This document shows positions 9,384 through 18,723 of a stretch of DNA of 64,000 nucleotides, in pieces (the first letter of the stretch is position 1; each line of letters starts with the position of its first letter). The notes under the pieces were generated by a model. That model saw only the letters and a program-made list of their open reading frames with translations, searched no databases and was not told the DNA's origin. The stretch lies in contig NZ_CVTD020000024.1 of the NCBI RefSeq assembly GCF_002904165.1, positions 62,001 through 126,000 of the forward strand, given 5' to 3'. This DNA is from Herbinix hemicellulosilytica (lineage in GTDB: Bacteria > Bacillota > Clostridia > Lachnospirales > Lachnospiraceae). The position numbers were made by a program, and so were the translations under genes.

Positions 9384-9491
9384 TTAGTTAAATAAACTAA
9401 GTATCATAGGAACTGTCATTGAAAGAATAAGTAAAATTACAATAACAGTTGAAATAATTTTTCTTGTTTTTCTGCTGCTTAATCTTAACAT
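9384..9491 (-). CDS. 35-aa single-pass membrane protein, Prli42-like
   Basis: This short gene lies in the gap between the VanW gene and a plus-strand gene. It encodes 35 residues: a basic N-terminus (MLRLSSRKTRK) followed by a hydrophobic helix (residues 12-34) ending LSLFN. AAGGTG lies 5-6 nt before the ATG. The layout of a short Arg/Lys-rich head plus one TM helix containing MTVPM matches the Prli42 family of miniproteins, which in Listeria anchors the stressosome to the membrane. No stressosome genes are visible here. The family call rests on pattern only; that it is a real gene is well supported by the RBS and the coherent TM sequence. Confidence 0.7.
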   Translation of the reverse strand: MLRLSSRKTRKIISTVIVILLILSMTVPMILSLFN

Positions 9492-9575
9492 GTTTTCACC
9501 TTCTTTTATTATTATAATAATTTCTTAAAATATATATAGATTTGACTTAATATAAAGAAAGGCTGTGCAATTTTT

Positions 9576-10190
9576 ATGGGTTTTTTTGTAACATTCGGTA
9601 TTGTTATTATATTTGTCCTTTGGTTGAATTATGAAATAAGAAAAAACAACCGTCTTGCTAAAAAAAGCAGTGAGGAGTTTTGGGAAAAGGAAGCCAATGC
9701 CAATATGTCACGGAAAACCGATATTTCGAACCTTGATTATATCAGAATACCGTATGAAAAACTTCCCTTAAATGATACTCCCGACGATACCATAAATTTT
9801 TATCGTGATACTATTCTTTCACAATCGGATAAAAAAATACTAAATTTAAGCGGTTTTTCAAACACCGAACTGAAACTTAAATACGGAGCTGCCAATTTAT
9901 CCAAACTTTCCGAATATGATAATAATTTTACTGTCTTGGTAGCAACTCTCCATAAGTGGGGCGAACGCCTTTACCAGCAAGGGTATCATAATGAGGCTTT
10001 GGCAGTCCTTGAAGCTGCCGTAGATTGCAAATCTGATGTCCGTAAAACCTACGAATTGCTGGCTCAAATTTATATGGCTCATGGCTCCCCTGATAAAATT
10101 GATAATTTGATTGATGCTATAAACCGTATAAATATAGCCGGTAAAGAAAATCTCGTATTAAAATTAAACAATATAAAAAATAAAATATAA
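9576..10190 (+). CDS. Membrane-anchored protein with TPR-like C-terminus, function unknown
   Basis: This 204-aa protein has an N-terminal transmembrane helix (about residues 2-18, MGFFVTFGIVIIFVLWL) followed by charged residues, so the bulk is probably cytoplasmic. The C-terminal half contains a helical pair resembling a tetratricopeptide repeat (LYQQGYHNEALAVLEAAVD, then KTYELLAQIYMAHGS). I do not recognise a named family. It is divergent from the Prli42-like gene and convergent with nth (55 bp between stops). A membrane-tethered scaffold is a guess. Confidence 0.75.
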   Translation: MGFFVTFGIVIIFVLWLNYEIRKNNRLAKKSSEEFWEKEANANMSRKTDISNLDYIRIPYEKLPLNDTPDDTINFYRDTILSQSDKKILNLSGFSNTELKLKYGAANLSKLSEYDNNFTVLVATLHKWGERLYQQGYHNEALAVLEAAVDCKSDVRKTYELLAQIYMAHGSPDKIDNLIDAINRINIAGKENLVLKLNNIKNKI

Positions 10191-10245
10191 TATTCAGTTT
10201 TTATGTATAGGCTGTTTTATATTTTATGTTATTTTCTTTTATCAT

Positions 10246-10944
10246 TCAAGGGTTTTTTGGTATATTTTCTTTACCGGAAAGATTATTTTTCCCCGTCTTT
10301 CCATATTTACAGAATTCCCTTAAGAAGCACTGGCCGCATTTTGGATTTCTGGCCGTACATATACTCCTTCCGTGAGTTATTATTTGAATATTATAGGGTA
10401 TCCATTGCTCTTTAGGCAGTTTTTTCATCAAATCAAATTCTATTTTAACGGGATCTACTTCTTTAGTAAGGCCAAGGCGCCCGGATACCCTTTTTACATG
10501 GGTATCTACTACTATGCTTGGGTCTTTATAAATATTACCCCTTATCACATTGGCTGTTTTTCTCCCTACCCCGGCCAGGCTGACCAAATCATCTATATCT
10601 CTTGGCACTTCACCGTTAAAGTCAGTTAAGATCCTTCTTGCACAGGCTATAATATTTTTTGCCTTGTTTTTATAAAATCCGGTTGATCGGATATCATTTT
10701 CCAGTTCTTTCTGGTCCGCCGATGCAAAATCTTCAAGACTTTTATATTTTTTAAACAAGTCTTTTGTAACCTGATTTACCCTGTCATCGGTACATTGGGC
10801 ACTAAGTATCGTAGCTATCAACAGCTGCCATGGGGTCTCATAATTTAAGAAGCATCGCCCTTCCGTACCGTATACTCTGTTTAGCTCTGAAATAATACCG
10901 CTGATCCGTTCTTTTTCCTTTTTTGACAACTTCACTTCTGACAT
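10246..10944 (-). CDS. nth: Endonuclease III
   Basis: This is a bifunctional DNA glycosylase/AP lyase that removes oxidised pyrimidines in base-excision repair. At 232 aa it is slightly longer than Escherichia coli Nth (211 aa) owing to a polar C-terminal tail. It shows the helix-hairpin-helix motif LAGVGRKTANVI with the catalytic Lys, the catalytic Asp in IVVDTHVKRVSGRLGL, and the four Cys of the [4Fe-4S] cluster in C-x6-C-x2-C-x5-C near the C-terminus (CTARNPKCGQCFLREFC). Confidence 0.97.
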   Translation of the reverse strand: MSEVKLSKKEKERISGIISELNRVYGTEGRCFLNYETPWQLLIATILSAQCTDDRVNQVTKDLFKKYKSLEDFASADQKELENDIRSTGFYKNKAKNIIACARRILTDFNGEVPRDIDDLVSLAGVGRKTANVIRGNIYKDPSIVVDTHVKRVSGRLGLTKEVDPVKIEFDLMKKLPKEQWIPYNIQIITHGRSICTARNPKCGQCFLREFCKYGKTGKNNLSGKENIPKNP

Positions 10945-11061
10945 TTGTCTACCTGCCTTTTATATTAATATTAATTTGCTGATAATAATTATATTTAACT
11001 TATTAATATTATCTATAAAGCCTCTCTTATCTTACTTAATTTACCTGATTTTCATCAGAAT

Positions 11062-12810
11062 TTAATAGCTTTCTGTAATAATACTGGTTTGGGCTGATCG
11101 GGTTATTGGATCCCTTTTACTGTAATCAAAAAGTACCAGGCTATTTTTCTTTACCCCAACGCCCTTCCTAACAGATTCCAATATATCATAATTAAAACTT
11201 TCAATATGAGCCTTTGATTTATCGATGTTATGTTCAAGGCAAATTTTTTTGAATATATGATATTCTACAGGCTGTCCCGCAAAGTAAGGCCTGTTTTTTA
11301 ATCCTTCTCTTAAACAATAGTCATAAATAAGAATTTCTTTAAATACGTTTAATTCCTCATTCGACGGTTTATTATAGGCATTTATTATATCGGCAAAAAA
11401 TTCGATTAAAATTTCATATCTTTTTATCCTGGAATGTTCCATGGTATTAAGCCCTTTCTTATCATAAAACCTATACAGGGAAAGATACATTTTCATCGGG
11501 GAACCAAAATAATGGGCCATAAATTCCATGGAGTTTGTAAACTGGCCGCTGTTGTAATATATATCAATCATATGGCTTATGCCTTTAAGCTCAAGTATTT
11601 CATCAAAGGTTATATGATTTGTAAAAAGCACCTCATAGGGTGGGAAATTACAGCATTCTATCCCGTATTTTTCACAGTCCTTCTCAATCAACGACCCTTT
11701 TAGGACTTTTAAAAATCCCAATTGAAGCTGGTCAGGTTTTAACCTGTATACATCATTAAAGGATTTTTCAAAAGATTTATAATCTTCCAAAGGTAACCCG
11801 GCTATTAAATCCAGGTGTTGATGAATATTACGTTTTTCTCTTAAATAATTAACGTTATCGGCCAGTTTCCTAAAATCCACCGTCCTGTTAATAGCCTTCA
11901 TAGTTTCGGGATTTGTAGTCTGTACCCCAATTTCAAATTGGACAAGCCCCGGCCTTAAAGTTTCAAGTAGCTTAAGCTCTTCCTCAGAAAGCAAATCCGC
12001 CGTTATTTCAAAATGAAAATTCGTAATCCCGTTATCATTTTCCTTTATGAAATTCCATATTTCCATGGCCCTTTTCCTGTTGCAGTTAAATGTCCTGTCA
12101 ACAAATTTAACCTGAGGAACCTTATTATCCAAAAATATCTTCAATTCCTTTTTGACCAGGTCCATATTGCGAAATCTTACCCCCCGCTGGGCAGACGACA
12201 GGCAATAACTGCAGCCATACGGACAGCCTCTGCTGCTTTCGTAATAAATGATTTTATTCTTCAGATCATTTACATTCTCATAGGGAAAAGGGATATCATC
12301 AAGGCTTATCGCCTCTCTCGGCCCGGTTATGATCACCTCATTATCAGGATTTGCTCCTGAAACTTTTAATTTGGCGCTCTGTTTATAGGCAATTCCTTTT
12401 ATATGTGCCAGTTCTTCTTGTAATCCAAGATAATACCTGACAAGTTCATAAAATGTCTGTTCACCTTCACCTATTACTATACCGTCAATCTCTTTATATC
12501 TAGTAAGATACTCTTTAGGATTATAAGAAACTTCCGGTCCTCCAAGCCAAATTTTTATATTGGGCTGAACTTTTTTCAAATTTTCAATAATTTGCAAAAC
12601 CAAACTTATATTCCATATATAACAGGAAAAAGCCGCCACATCCGCATACTCCTTATAAATGCCCCTTAAGATTTCTTCTTTAGTATTGTTTATGGTAAAA
12701 TGAGCAAGATGTATATTCTCCTTATATTCACCACAATATGCTTTCAGGCTTTGGACGGCTATGTTTGTATGAATAAACTTGGAATCTACCGCTATTAATA
12801 AAATTTTCAT
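11062..12810 (-). CDS. B12-binding domain radical SAM protein with DUF4080
   Basis: This 582-aa enzyme has an N-terminal cobalamin-binding-type Rossmann domain (about residues 1-130, with WLGGPEVSY), a radical SAM core with the [4Fe-4S] cysteines in SRGCPYGCSYCLSS near residue 190, and a C-terminal DUF4080 region. Class B-type radical SAM enzymes perform methylations and related reactions; the substrate of the DUF4080 group is not known to me. It is monocistronic, with about 120 bp to nth and 200 bp to the divergent DUF2156 gene. Confidence 0.9.
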   Translation of the reverse strand: MKILLIAVDSKFIHTNIAVQSLKAYCGEYKENIHLAHFTINNTKEEILRGIYKEYADVAAFSCYIWNISLVLQIIENLKKVQPNIKIWLGGPEVSYNPKEYLTRYKEIDGIVIGEGEQTFYELVRYYLGLQEELAHIKGIAYKQSAKLKVSGANPDNEVIITGPREAISLDDIPFPYENVNDLKNKIIYYESSRGCPYGCSYCLSSAQRGVRFRNMDLVKKELKIFLDNKVPQVKFVDRTFNCNRKRAMEIWNFIKENDNGITNFHFEITADLLSEEELKLLETLRPGLVQFEIGVQTTNPETMKAINRTVDFRKLADNVNYLREKRNIHQHLDLIAGLPLEDYKSFEKSFNDVYRLKPDQLQLGFLKVLKGSLIEKDCEKYGIECCNFPPYEVLFTNHITFDEILELKGISHMIDIYYNSGQFTNSMEFMAHYFGSPMKMYLSLYRFYDKKGLNTMEHSRIKRYEILIEFFADIINAYNKPSNEELNVFKEILIYDYCLREGLKNRPYFAGQPVEYHIFKKICLEHNIDKSKAHIESFNYDILESVRKGVGVKKNSLVLFDYSKRDPITRSAQTSIITESY

Positions 12811-12924
12811 TTTTATCTTCCCTCTAACGGTTTATAATAATTAATTATAATCCAATAAAGACTATTTTGGTCTTTAATTATAACATTTTATTATTTTTTT
12901 ACAATATCATAAAATTAGCATTGA

Positions 12925-12954
12925 TTGGACATTATTCAAATTATGTGGTATATT
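12925..12954 (+). promoter_or_regulatory. Likely sigma-A promoter for the DUF2156 gene
   Basis: TTGGAC (12925-12930) and TATATT (12949-12954) are separated by 18 bp, about 60 bp upstream of the ATG at 13012, in an AT-rich intergenic region. One mismatch to each hexamer consensus is acceptable for a housekeeping promoter. Confidence 0.5.
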
Positions 12955-13011
12955 AAAATTCTACATATATTTACTAAATCATTCAGCTAAAATTGTATTA
13001 CGGAGGAAAAT

Positions 13012-13905
13012 ATGCTGCACTTTGAACCGATAAATTCAGATAATATTCTAAAGACAGCCGAGTATTTTAAATATAAAATCAGCCGCACTGCCGACTATAC
13101 AATAGGCGCTATGTATATGTGGCGAAATCATTTTGATACCCAGTATGCTATATTTGAAGATATGATAATGTATAAGGTCAAATTTATGGGAAGGACCTCG
13201 TTTACTCTTCCTGCCGGTTCAGGTTCTATTGACAGAGCTATGGAAGCTTTAAAAGCATACTGCAGGGAAAATAACATTCCTCTGTGGTTTTGCACTGTAC
13301 CTGAAGAAGCGGTTTCCATATTAGTGGATAAATATAAAGGAATTGTACCCGGCGAACCTAACCGGGATTTTGCCGACTATCTGTACCTGGCCGAAGACCT
13401 GGCCGAAATGGCGGGAAGGCGTTACAGCGGCCAGCGTAACCATATAAACAGATTCAAAAAACTATACCCGGATTACAAATACGAAAAAATAACCCAGGCC
13501 AATATTAACCGGGTCATTGAATTTTTGACCGAATATCAAAAAGACTTTAAAAAAACCTCTAAATTAGCCAAAGAAGAGCTTTTCAGAGCCATTGAATTAA
13601 TGGACTATTTTAATAAATTTAATCTCGTCGGAGGTTTTATTGAAGTTGAAGGTAAAATTGTTGCTATGTCCGTCGGGGAAATTATAAACGATACCCTTTA
13701 TTGCCATATTGAGAAAGCAGACCGCAATTATCACGGCTCCTACCAGATGATAGTTAAGGAATTTGCGAAAAACAACGTAACAGACGAGGTTAAGTATATT
13801 AACCGGGAAGACGATGCCGGAGACGAAGGCTTAAGAACCTCAAAGCTATCATACCATCCCTACAAACTTTTAAACAAATACTGCGTTCTTGTCCCTGTTG
13901 ACTAA
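13012..13905 (+). CDS. DUF2156 protein (phosphatidylglycerol lysyltransferase C-terminal-like acyltransferase)
   Basis: This 297-aa protein has the two-lobed GNAT-like fold found at the C-terminus of MprF (LPG synthase), here without the membrane flippase part. Family signatures are DYTIGAMYMWR near residue 25, the central GQRNHINRFKK region and the C-terminal YINREDDAGDEGLRTSK. MprF moves lysine from Lys-tRNA to phosphatidylglycerol; stand-alone DUF2156 proteins are uncharacterised, so aminoacyl or acyl transfer is inferred from fold only. CGGAGG precedes the ATG. Confidence 0.85.
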   Translation: MLHFEPINSDNILKTAEYFKYKISRTADYTIGAMYMWRNHFDTQYAIFEDMIMYKVKFMGRTSFTLPAGSGSIDRAMEALKAYCRENNIPLWFCTVPEEAVSILVDKYKGIVPGEPNRDFADYLYLAEDLAEMAGRRYSGQRNHINRFKKLYPDYKYEKITQANINRVIEFLTEYQKDFKKTSKLAKEELFRAIELMDYFNKFNLVGGFIEVEGKIVAMSVGEIINDTLYCHIEKADRNYHGSYQMIVKEFAKNNVTDEVKYINREDDAGDEGLRTSKLSYHPYKLLNKYCVLVPVD

Positions 13906-13987
13906 AAGTCAGGGGTCAAAAATCCATAAAAGCAAAATATACATTAGATAATATTCTAGGGTTTTGACTTGGCTAAATGAATGACAT

Positions 13988-14416
13988 TTAAAAAATCTTA
14001 TACCTGGGTTTTTCTTCGCCCAGTAAATAGTATCGCAGATAGTCGTCCAATATGATTGCCAACGGTGATAAAAAAAACCATATAACTGAAAACAGAATAC
14101 AAACCTGCCCCATCAAGTTATAGGGCAGGTCGGAATAATCCCAAACATCCAGTTTCAGCCATACATTTACTATAAGGCCGGATATAAATTCAATTGCGGT
14201 TATAACAAAGGATGATATAACCATTTGACTGACCAGAGCGATTTCCCAGGTATAAACCTCGTTTATTAAACCTATCAATATAAAACATATTCCTCCTGCG
14301 ACCAGCATGGAAACATGGGAATATCCTCTGAAGGCTATTTCAATTCCTCCATAGATAAACCCGCCTGTAAAAAACAACATAATATATTTAAGAAAAGAAT
14401 TATACCTTACCAGCAT
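13988..14416 (-). CDS. Small polytopic membrane protein, CmpB / putative ABC permease family
   Basis: This 142-aa protein has about four hydrophobic helices (near residues 10-27, 35-55, 60-85 and 100-125). The segment around GGFIYGGIEIAFRGYSH and the WDYSDLPYNLMGQVC motif are typical of the family Pfam calls putative ABC-transporter type IV / CmpB. Despite the name there is no adjacent ATPase gene, and a transport role is unproven. It stands alone, convergent with the DUF2156 gene. Confidence 0.8.
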   Translation of the reverse strand: MLVRYNSFLKYIMLFFTGGFIYGGIEIAFRGYSHVSMLVAGGICFILIGLINEVYTWEIALVSQMVISSFVITAIEFISGLIVNVWLKLDVWDYSDLPYNLMGQVCILFSVIWFFLSPLAIILDDYLRYYLLGEEKPRYKIF

Positions 14417-14553
14417 AATCCATTCATCCCTTTAATATTTTTATTGGCTATATTAATATGCTCATATAATTTTAAGTTTATCTTACAAAAGGCTGTATTC
14501 CATAAAGTTCATAGTAAAAAAATATCAATATTTTTAAATTTATCTTAAAAGCC

Positions 14554-14587
14554 AAAAAAAGAACAGTTCATAGAACTGTTCTTTTTT
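14554..14587 (-). terminator. Intrinsic terminator downstream of ftsH
   Basis: A nearly perfect palindrome (GAACAGTTC / GAACTGTTC, extended by A/T runs on both sides) sits in the 310-bp gap between ftsH and the CmpB-like gene. On the minus strand the stem is followed by a run of T, so it would end the spoIIE-tilS-hpt-ftsH transcription unit; it could work in both directions. The rest of the gap shows nothing else I can support. Confidence 0.8.
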
Positions 14588-14727
14588 CGGAGAAGGTATT
14601 TTGTTACTTATGGGGGTGTAGCAAAAAACTATATAATGTATTGGGGTTTACGGTTATAAGTATATCATATAAACTAATATAAGTCTGCACAAACTTTACA
14701 AAATTTATAGCATTTTTTCGTCAAATC

Positions 14728-16569
14728 CTACAATTTTTCTTGTTTTTTTGACTCAAATAAGGCTTCAAACTCTTCTCTGGTTATACGTTCTTTCGCTATA
14801 AGCAACTCGGCACAGGCATCAAGCACATCACGGTTCTCGTTAAGAATCCTTTTTGCTTCGGCATAGCAATCATCTATGATTTTCCTTACTTCTTCATCAA
14901 TTTTCATTGCTATGTGTTCACTGTAATATTTAGTCTGACCCCAGTCCCTGCCGATAAATACTTCGTCTTCGTTTTGCTCATAGTTGACCATACCTATGGC
15001 TTCCGAAAAACCGTAACGGGTTACCATAGCCCTGGCTGTTTTTGTAGCCATCTTAATATCCTGAGATGCTCCCGTTGTAATATCCTCAAACACCATCTCT
15101 TCGGCGGCTCTTCCGCCCAGGCCCACGATTATCTCCTGGAGCATCTGGCCTCTTGTCAAAAACATTTCGTCCTTCTCAGGAAGAGGCATGGTATATCCTG
15201 CAGCCCCGCTTCCGGTCGGTATAATAGACACCGTATATACAGGCCCCACATCTGGAAGTACATGGTATAAAATCGCATGACCGGCTTCATGGTATGCGGT
15301 TATTTTCTTTTCTTTCTCGCTGATAACCTTGCTCTTCTTTTCCGTGCCAATGCCGACTTTTATAAATGCTTTTTTAATGTCTTCGCTGTTTATATAGTTT
15401 CTGTTTTCCCTGGCAGCCCCTATGGCGGATTCATTCATAAGATTCTCCAGATCTGCTCCGGTAAAGCCGGCTGTTGTCTGAGCTATCTGCTTAAGATCCA
15501 CATCGTCGGCCAGGGGTTTTCCTTTTGCATGAACATGAAGTATTTCTTCTCTGCCTTTAACATCGGGGCGGCCTACTGCTACTTTTCTGTCAAATCTGCC
15601 GGGACGCAGTATAGCAGGGTCAAGAATGTCTACCCTGTTGGTTGCGGCCATAACGATAATTCCTTCGTTTGAGCTGAAACCGTCCATTTCAACAAGGAGC
15701 TGGTTTAGTGTTTGCTCTCTTTCGTCATGTCCTCCGCCCATACCTGTACCCCTGCGTCTTGCTACCGCATCAATTTCGTCTATAAATACGATACAGGGTG
15801 AATTTTTCTTGGCTTCCTCAAACAAATCCCTCACCCTGGAAGCACCTACACCGACAAACATCTCAACAAAATCATAACCGGAAATAGAAAAGAAAGGTAC
15901 TCCCGCTTCACCGGCTACAGCCTTGGCAAGCAGAGTTTTTCCTGTTCCCGGAGGTCCAACAAGGAGAACTCCCTTGGGTATTCTTGCTCCCAACTGTATA
16001 TATTTTTTGGGAGATTTAAGAAAATCAACTATCTCCCACAGTTCTTCCTTTTCTTCGTCAAGTCCGGCAACATTTTTAAAAGTGATAGTTTTATTTGTAT
16101 CTGTCATCAACTTAGCCCGGCTTTTACCGAAATTCATTACCTTATTGTTTCCTCCTCCTACGGCTGCCTGGTTTGTCAGGAAGGAAAATAAGGCAATTAC
16201 GGCTACAAGTACCAAAACATACGGAAGTACCGAGCTTAGAAACCAGTTTGGCTTTGATATGTCATGTACTCTAAACTCTATACCCGCTTCTTTTACGATA
16301 TTTTCTATTTCCCTTACATCCAGCACATGAAAGCTTTCCTTGCCGTCTCGGTCACTAAATCTTACCTTGACTTCACCGGTATATACTTCCTCGTTGGGAT
16401 ATATGTCAACATAACTTACCTTCCCGTCATTAACATCATTGACAAATCTCAGGTAATTATATGTGTTCTGATTATAGTTGTCAAAATTATCGGATAGGAA
16501 AACCGTCGCAAAGATGATAGCGAGAATAACAAGGTAAAACCCGTAGCCCTTCATTTGTTTTCTCACCAA
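14728..16569 (-). CDS. ftsH: ATP-dependent zinc metalloprotease FtsH
   Basis: This is a membrane-anchored hexameric AAA+ protease that degrades misfolded membrane proteins and regulators. At 613 aa it has two transmembrane segments (about residues 8-25 and 112-131) flanking a short extracytoplasmic domain, an AAA domain with Walker A GPPGTGKT, Walker [11 protein letters not shown] and the second region of homology ending RPGRFDRK, and a C-terminal peptidase domain with the zinc site HEAGH and the downstream acidic ligand region. It is the last gene of the spoIIE-tilS-hpt-ftsH series, the same order as in Bacillus subtilis. Confidence 0.98.
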   Translation of the reverse strand: MVRKQMKGYGFYLVILAIIFATVFLSDNFDNYNQNTYNYLRFVNDVNDGKVSYVDIYPNEEVYTGEVKVRFSDRDGKESFHVLDVREIENIVKEAGIEFRVHDISKPNWFLSSVLPYVLVLVAVIALFSFLTNQAAVGGGNNKVMNFGKSRAKLMTDTNKTITFKNVAGLDEEKEELWEIVDFLKSPKKYIQLGARIPKGVLLVGPPGTGKTLLAKAVAGEAGVPFFSISGYDFVEMFVGVGASRVRDLFEEAKKNSPCIVFIDEIDAVARRRGTGMGGGHDEREQTLNQLLVEMDGFSSNEGIIVMAATNRVDILDPAILRPGRFDRKVAVGRPDVKGREEILHVHAKGKPLADDVDLKQIAQTTAGFTGADLENLMNESAIGAARENRNYINSEDIKKAFIKVGIGTEKKSKVISEKEKKITAYHEAGHAILYHVLPDVGPVYTVSIIPTGSGAAGYTMPLPEKDEMFLTRGQMLQEIIVGLGGRAAEEMVFEDITTGASQDIKMATKTARAMVTRYGFSEAIGMVNYEQNEDEVFIGRDWGQTKYYSEHIAMKIDEEVRKIIDDCYAEAKRILNENRDVLDACAELLIAKERITREEFEALFESKKQEKL

Positions 16570-16592
16570 ATAACCTCCTAAATACGTATATT

Positions 16593-16611
16593 TATCTATC
16601 TAAGATAGATA
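16593..16611. repeat. Short inverted repeat between hpt and ftsH
   Basis: TATCTATC and GATAGATA form 8-bp arms around a 3-nt spacer, 24 bp upstream of the ftsH ATG. There is no T-tract. It might be a small mRNA hairpin or an operator; it does not match the CtsR or HrcA consensus. Confidence 0.35.
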
Positions 16612-16626
16612 TATTAAAGTCCAGGA

Positions 16627-17142
16627 TTATATAACACCAACAAAGGGCAAATTCCTGTATTTTTGCTGATAATCCAAGCCATATCCAACAACAAATTCAT
16701 CGGGAATTTCAAATCCTACATATTTTACATAAACATCGGTAACCCTGCGTTCAGGTTTGTCAAGCAAAGTGCAGATGTTCAAGCTTCTGGGTGATCTTGT
16801 TGCCAGCAAATCAGTAAGATATGACAGGGTCCTTCCGGAATCAATTATATCTTCTACAATCAATACATCTTTATCCTGAATAGACTCGTCAAGATCTTTA
16901 AGTATCCTTACTCTTCCTGAACTTACTTTCTCATCCCCATAACTGGATACTGACATAAAGTCCATGGTTACCGGTACCGTAATCAATTTTGCCAGGTCAC
17001 AGCAAAAAAATGCACTGCCTTTAAGAATGCAAATAAGATGTACGCTTCTTCCGGCGTAATCTATACTAATCTGCTCAGCCAATTCTTTTATTCTTTTGTT
17101 GATCTGTTCCTCAGAAATTAAGACCTTAATATTATCTGCCAT
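16627..17142 (-). CDS. hpt: Hypoxanthine phosphoribosyltransferase
   Basis: This purine salvage enzyme converts hypoxanthine or guanine plus PRPP to IMP or GMP. It is about 171 aa from the start chosen here. The PRPP-binding signature VLIVEDIIDSGRTL is present, as are the N-terminal CILKGSAFF and the C-terminal VGYGLDYQQKYRNLPFVGV. ATG 17142 has AAGGAG 8 nt upstream, inside the end of tilS; the open frame extends six codons further but overlaps tilS. In B. subtilis, HprT, TilS and FtsH are also encoded side by side, and HprT and TilS interact to regulate ftsH; that role is not established here. Confidence 0.96.
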   Translation of the reverse strand: MADNIKVLISEEQINKRIKELAEQISIDYAGRSVHLICILKGSAFFCCDLAKLITVPVTMDFMSVSSYGDEKVSSGRVRILKDLDESIQDKDVLIVEDIIDSGRTLSYLTDLLATRSPRSLNICTLLDKPERRVTDVYVKYVGFEIPDEFVVGYGLDYQQKYRNLPFVGVI

Positions 17143-17143
17143 A

Positions 17144-18577
17144 TTATTTCTCCTTTGCATTTTTAATTTTCATAGATAAAATGGTTTTTGTTTGGTCAGT
17201 AATTTTATACTTTTCGCTGATTCTTCCGCCATACCCCAATATCCATAATATATGGCTGCCGTCTGCAACAAGAAGTACCTGATCCCTTTCTTCTTTGGGA
17301 ACTTTCAAATCAATAAAATAATCTTTAAGTTTTTTTGTTCCGCCCTGACTGTTAATTTGCAAATAATCCCCCGTTTTTCTGGTCCTTAGTTTAAGAGTAT
17401 TCTCTATTTTATCATAATCAAACCATTTCATACAACTGTTTTTAGGAAAGGTTTTATTTTTTTTGTCTTCTATAATCTCGGTTTCAATATAAATATCGTA
17501 TGATTCAAGATATGTTCTTCCCGGTATTTTAATATCTTCTTCTTCAGGTTTTTCAATATGCCTGTTACTTACTAAATTCGAGCTTTTTCCAATGCTAATT
17601 ATACCATATTTTTTTTGAGCAATCATTCCGTAGGGAAGATTAAGTTTTTTTCCTACCTGCTTGCTTCCTAAGGCTAAAATATCGTTTACATGCCCGGCTT
17701 CTATATCTTTTAAGTTACCTGCCACTTGTTCAAGAATTTTACGTATTATACCCTTCTGAATTATTATATCTTCTTTACTTAATATATTTACATCATATTC
17801 ATAAATTCCTTGCTTTTCTTTGACTATGGCACAAAAACGGTCATTAATATTTTTTTCAATAAAATTATAAGCTTCGTAAAGGTTTGCTCCCGCACCTGTA
17901 ATATGTTCTATCACATTGTTGTTTATCTCTTTGGCCGCATAATCCATAATAATATTACGAATTTTATTTCTGGTATAAATATTTTCAAGATTGGTCGAAT
18001 CGGTCCGATAGGATATATTCCTTTCTGCCAAATACCCCTCTATTTCCTTTCTGGTTACTGGTAAAAGCGGGCGTATAACGGTTATACAGCCAAATTCGGT
18101 CACCATGGTGCTTAAAGGTTTAATTCCTGTAAGTCCTTTAATGCCGCTTCCTCTGAACAAATTTAGAAGTATAGTTTCAGCATTATCGTTTTTATTATGT
18201 GCCACCGCTACCTTGTTACAGTTATTTTTTTTTGCCGCATCGAAAAAGGCCTCATAACGCACCTTCCTGCCCGTTTCCTCTTCCGAAAGGCCTTCCATAG
18301 CTGCTATCGCCTTAACATCATAATGATATGCGAAAAAAGGGATTTTAAGCTTATCACAAAGCCCTTTTACAAAAGCTTCGTCCTTGTCCGCCTCAACATC
18401 CCTAATTCCGTGGTGAACATGGACAACAAACAGTTTTATATCTGTATCCTTATATACTTCGGCCAGTAAATGCATCAGGCAGACAGAATCAGCTCCTCCG
18501 GATACTCCTATGAGAATTCTGTCTTTTTTTTCTATAAGATTATTTGTATTTATAAATTCAAATACTTTTTCAGTCAT
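17144..18577 (-). CDS. tilS: tRNA(Ile)-lysidine synthase
   Basis: TilS converts C34 of the tRNA-Ile with anticodon CAU to lysidine, so that it reads AUA. At 477 aa it has the N-terminal PP-loop ATP pyrophosphatase motif GVSGGADSVCL near residue 24, family motifs VHVHHGIR and AVAHNKNDNAETILLN, and a C-terminal substrate-binding domain with LRTRKTGDYL and KLKDYFIDLKVPKEERD. The stop is one base before the hpt ATG, so hpt translation probably depends on it. Confidence 0.96.
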   Translation of the reverse strand: MTEKVFEFINTNNLIEKKDRILIGVSGGADSVCLMHLLAEVYKDTDIKLFVVHVHHGIRDVEADKDEAFVKGLCDKLKIPFFAYHYDVKAIAAMEGLSEEETGRKVRYEAFFDAAKKNNCNKVAVAHNKNDNAETILLNLFRGSGIKGLTGIKPLSTMVTEFGCITVIRPLLPVTRKEIEGYLAERNISYRTDSTNLENIYTRNKIRNIIMDYAAKEINNNVIEHITGAGANLYEAYNFIEKNINDRFCAIVKEKQGIYEYDVNILSKEDIIIQKGIIRKILEQVAGNLKDIEAGHVNDILALGSKQVGKKLNLPYGMIAQKKYGIISIGKSSNLVSNRHIEKPEEEDIKIPGRTYLESYDIYIETEIIEDKKNKTFPKNSCMKWFDYDKIENTLKLRTRKTGDYLQINSQGGTKKLKDYFIDLKVPKEERDQVLLVADGSHILWILGYGGRISEKYKITDQTKTILSMKIKNAKEK

Positions 18578-18723
18578 GGCTTACCTTATTTCAAAATTAT
18601 ATTAACTGATTTATTTGCTTTATTTGTATTCTAAACTTTTCCCTATGAAATTTCAACGCCCAATACTTTATATTTTACCTTATGCCTGTTAATATTCCCT
18701 TGTCCCGGCAAGCTTCATTTTGT

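Noticed and set aside
14100-14727. A transporter operon implied by the CmpB/ABC permease label
   Set aside because: No ATPase or binding protein gene adjoins; the family label is misleading.
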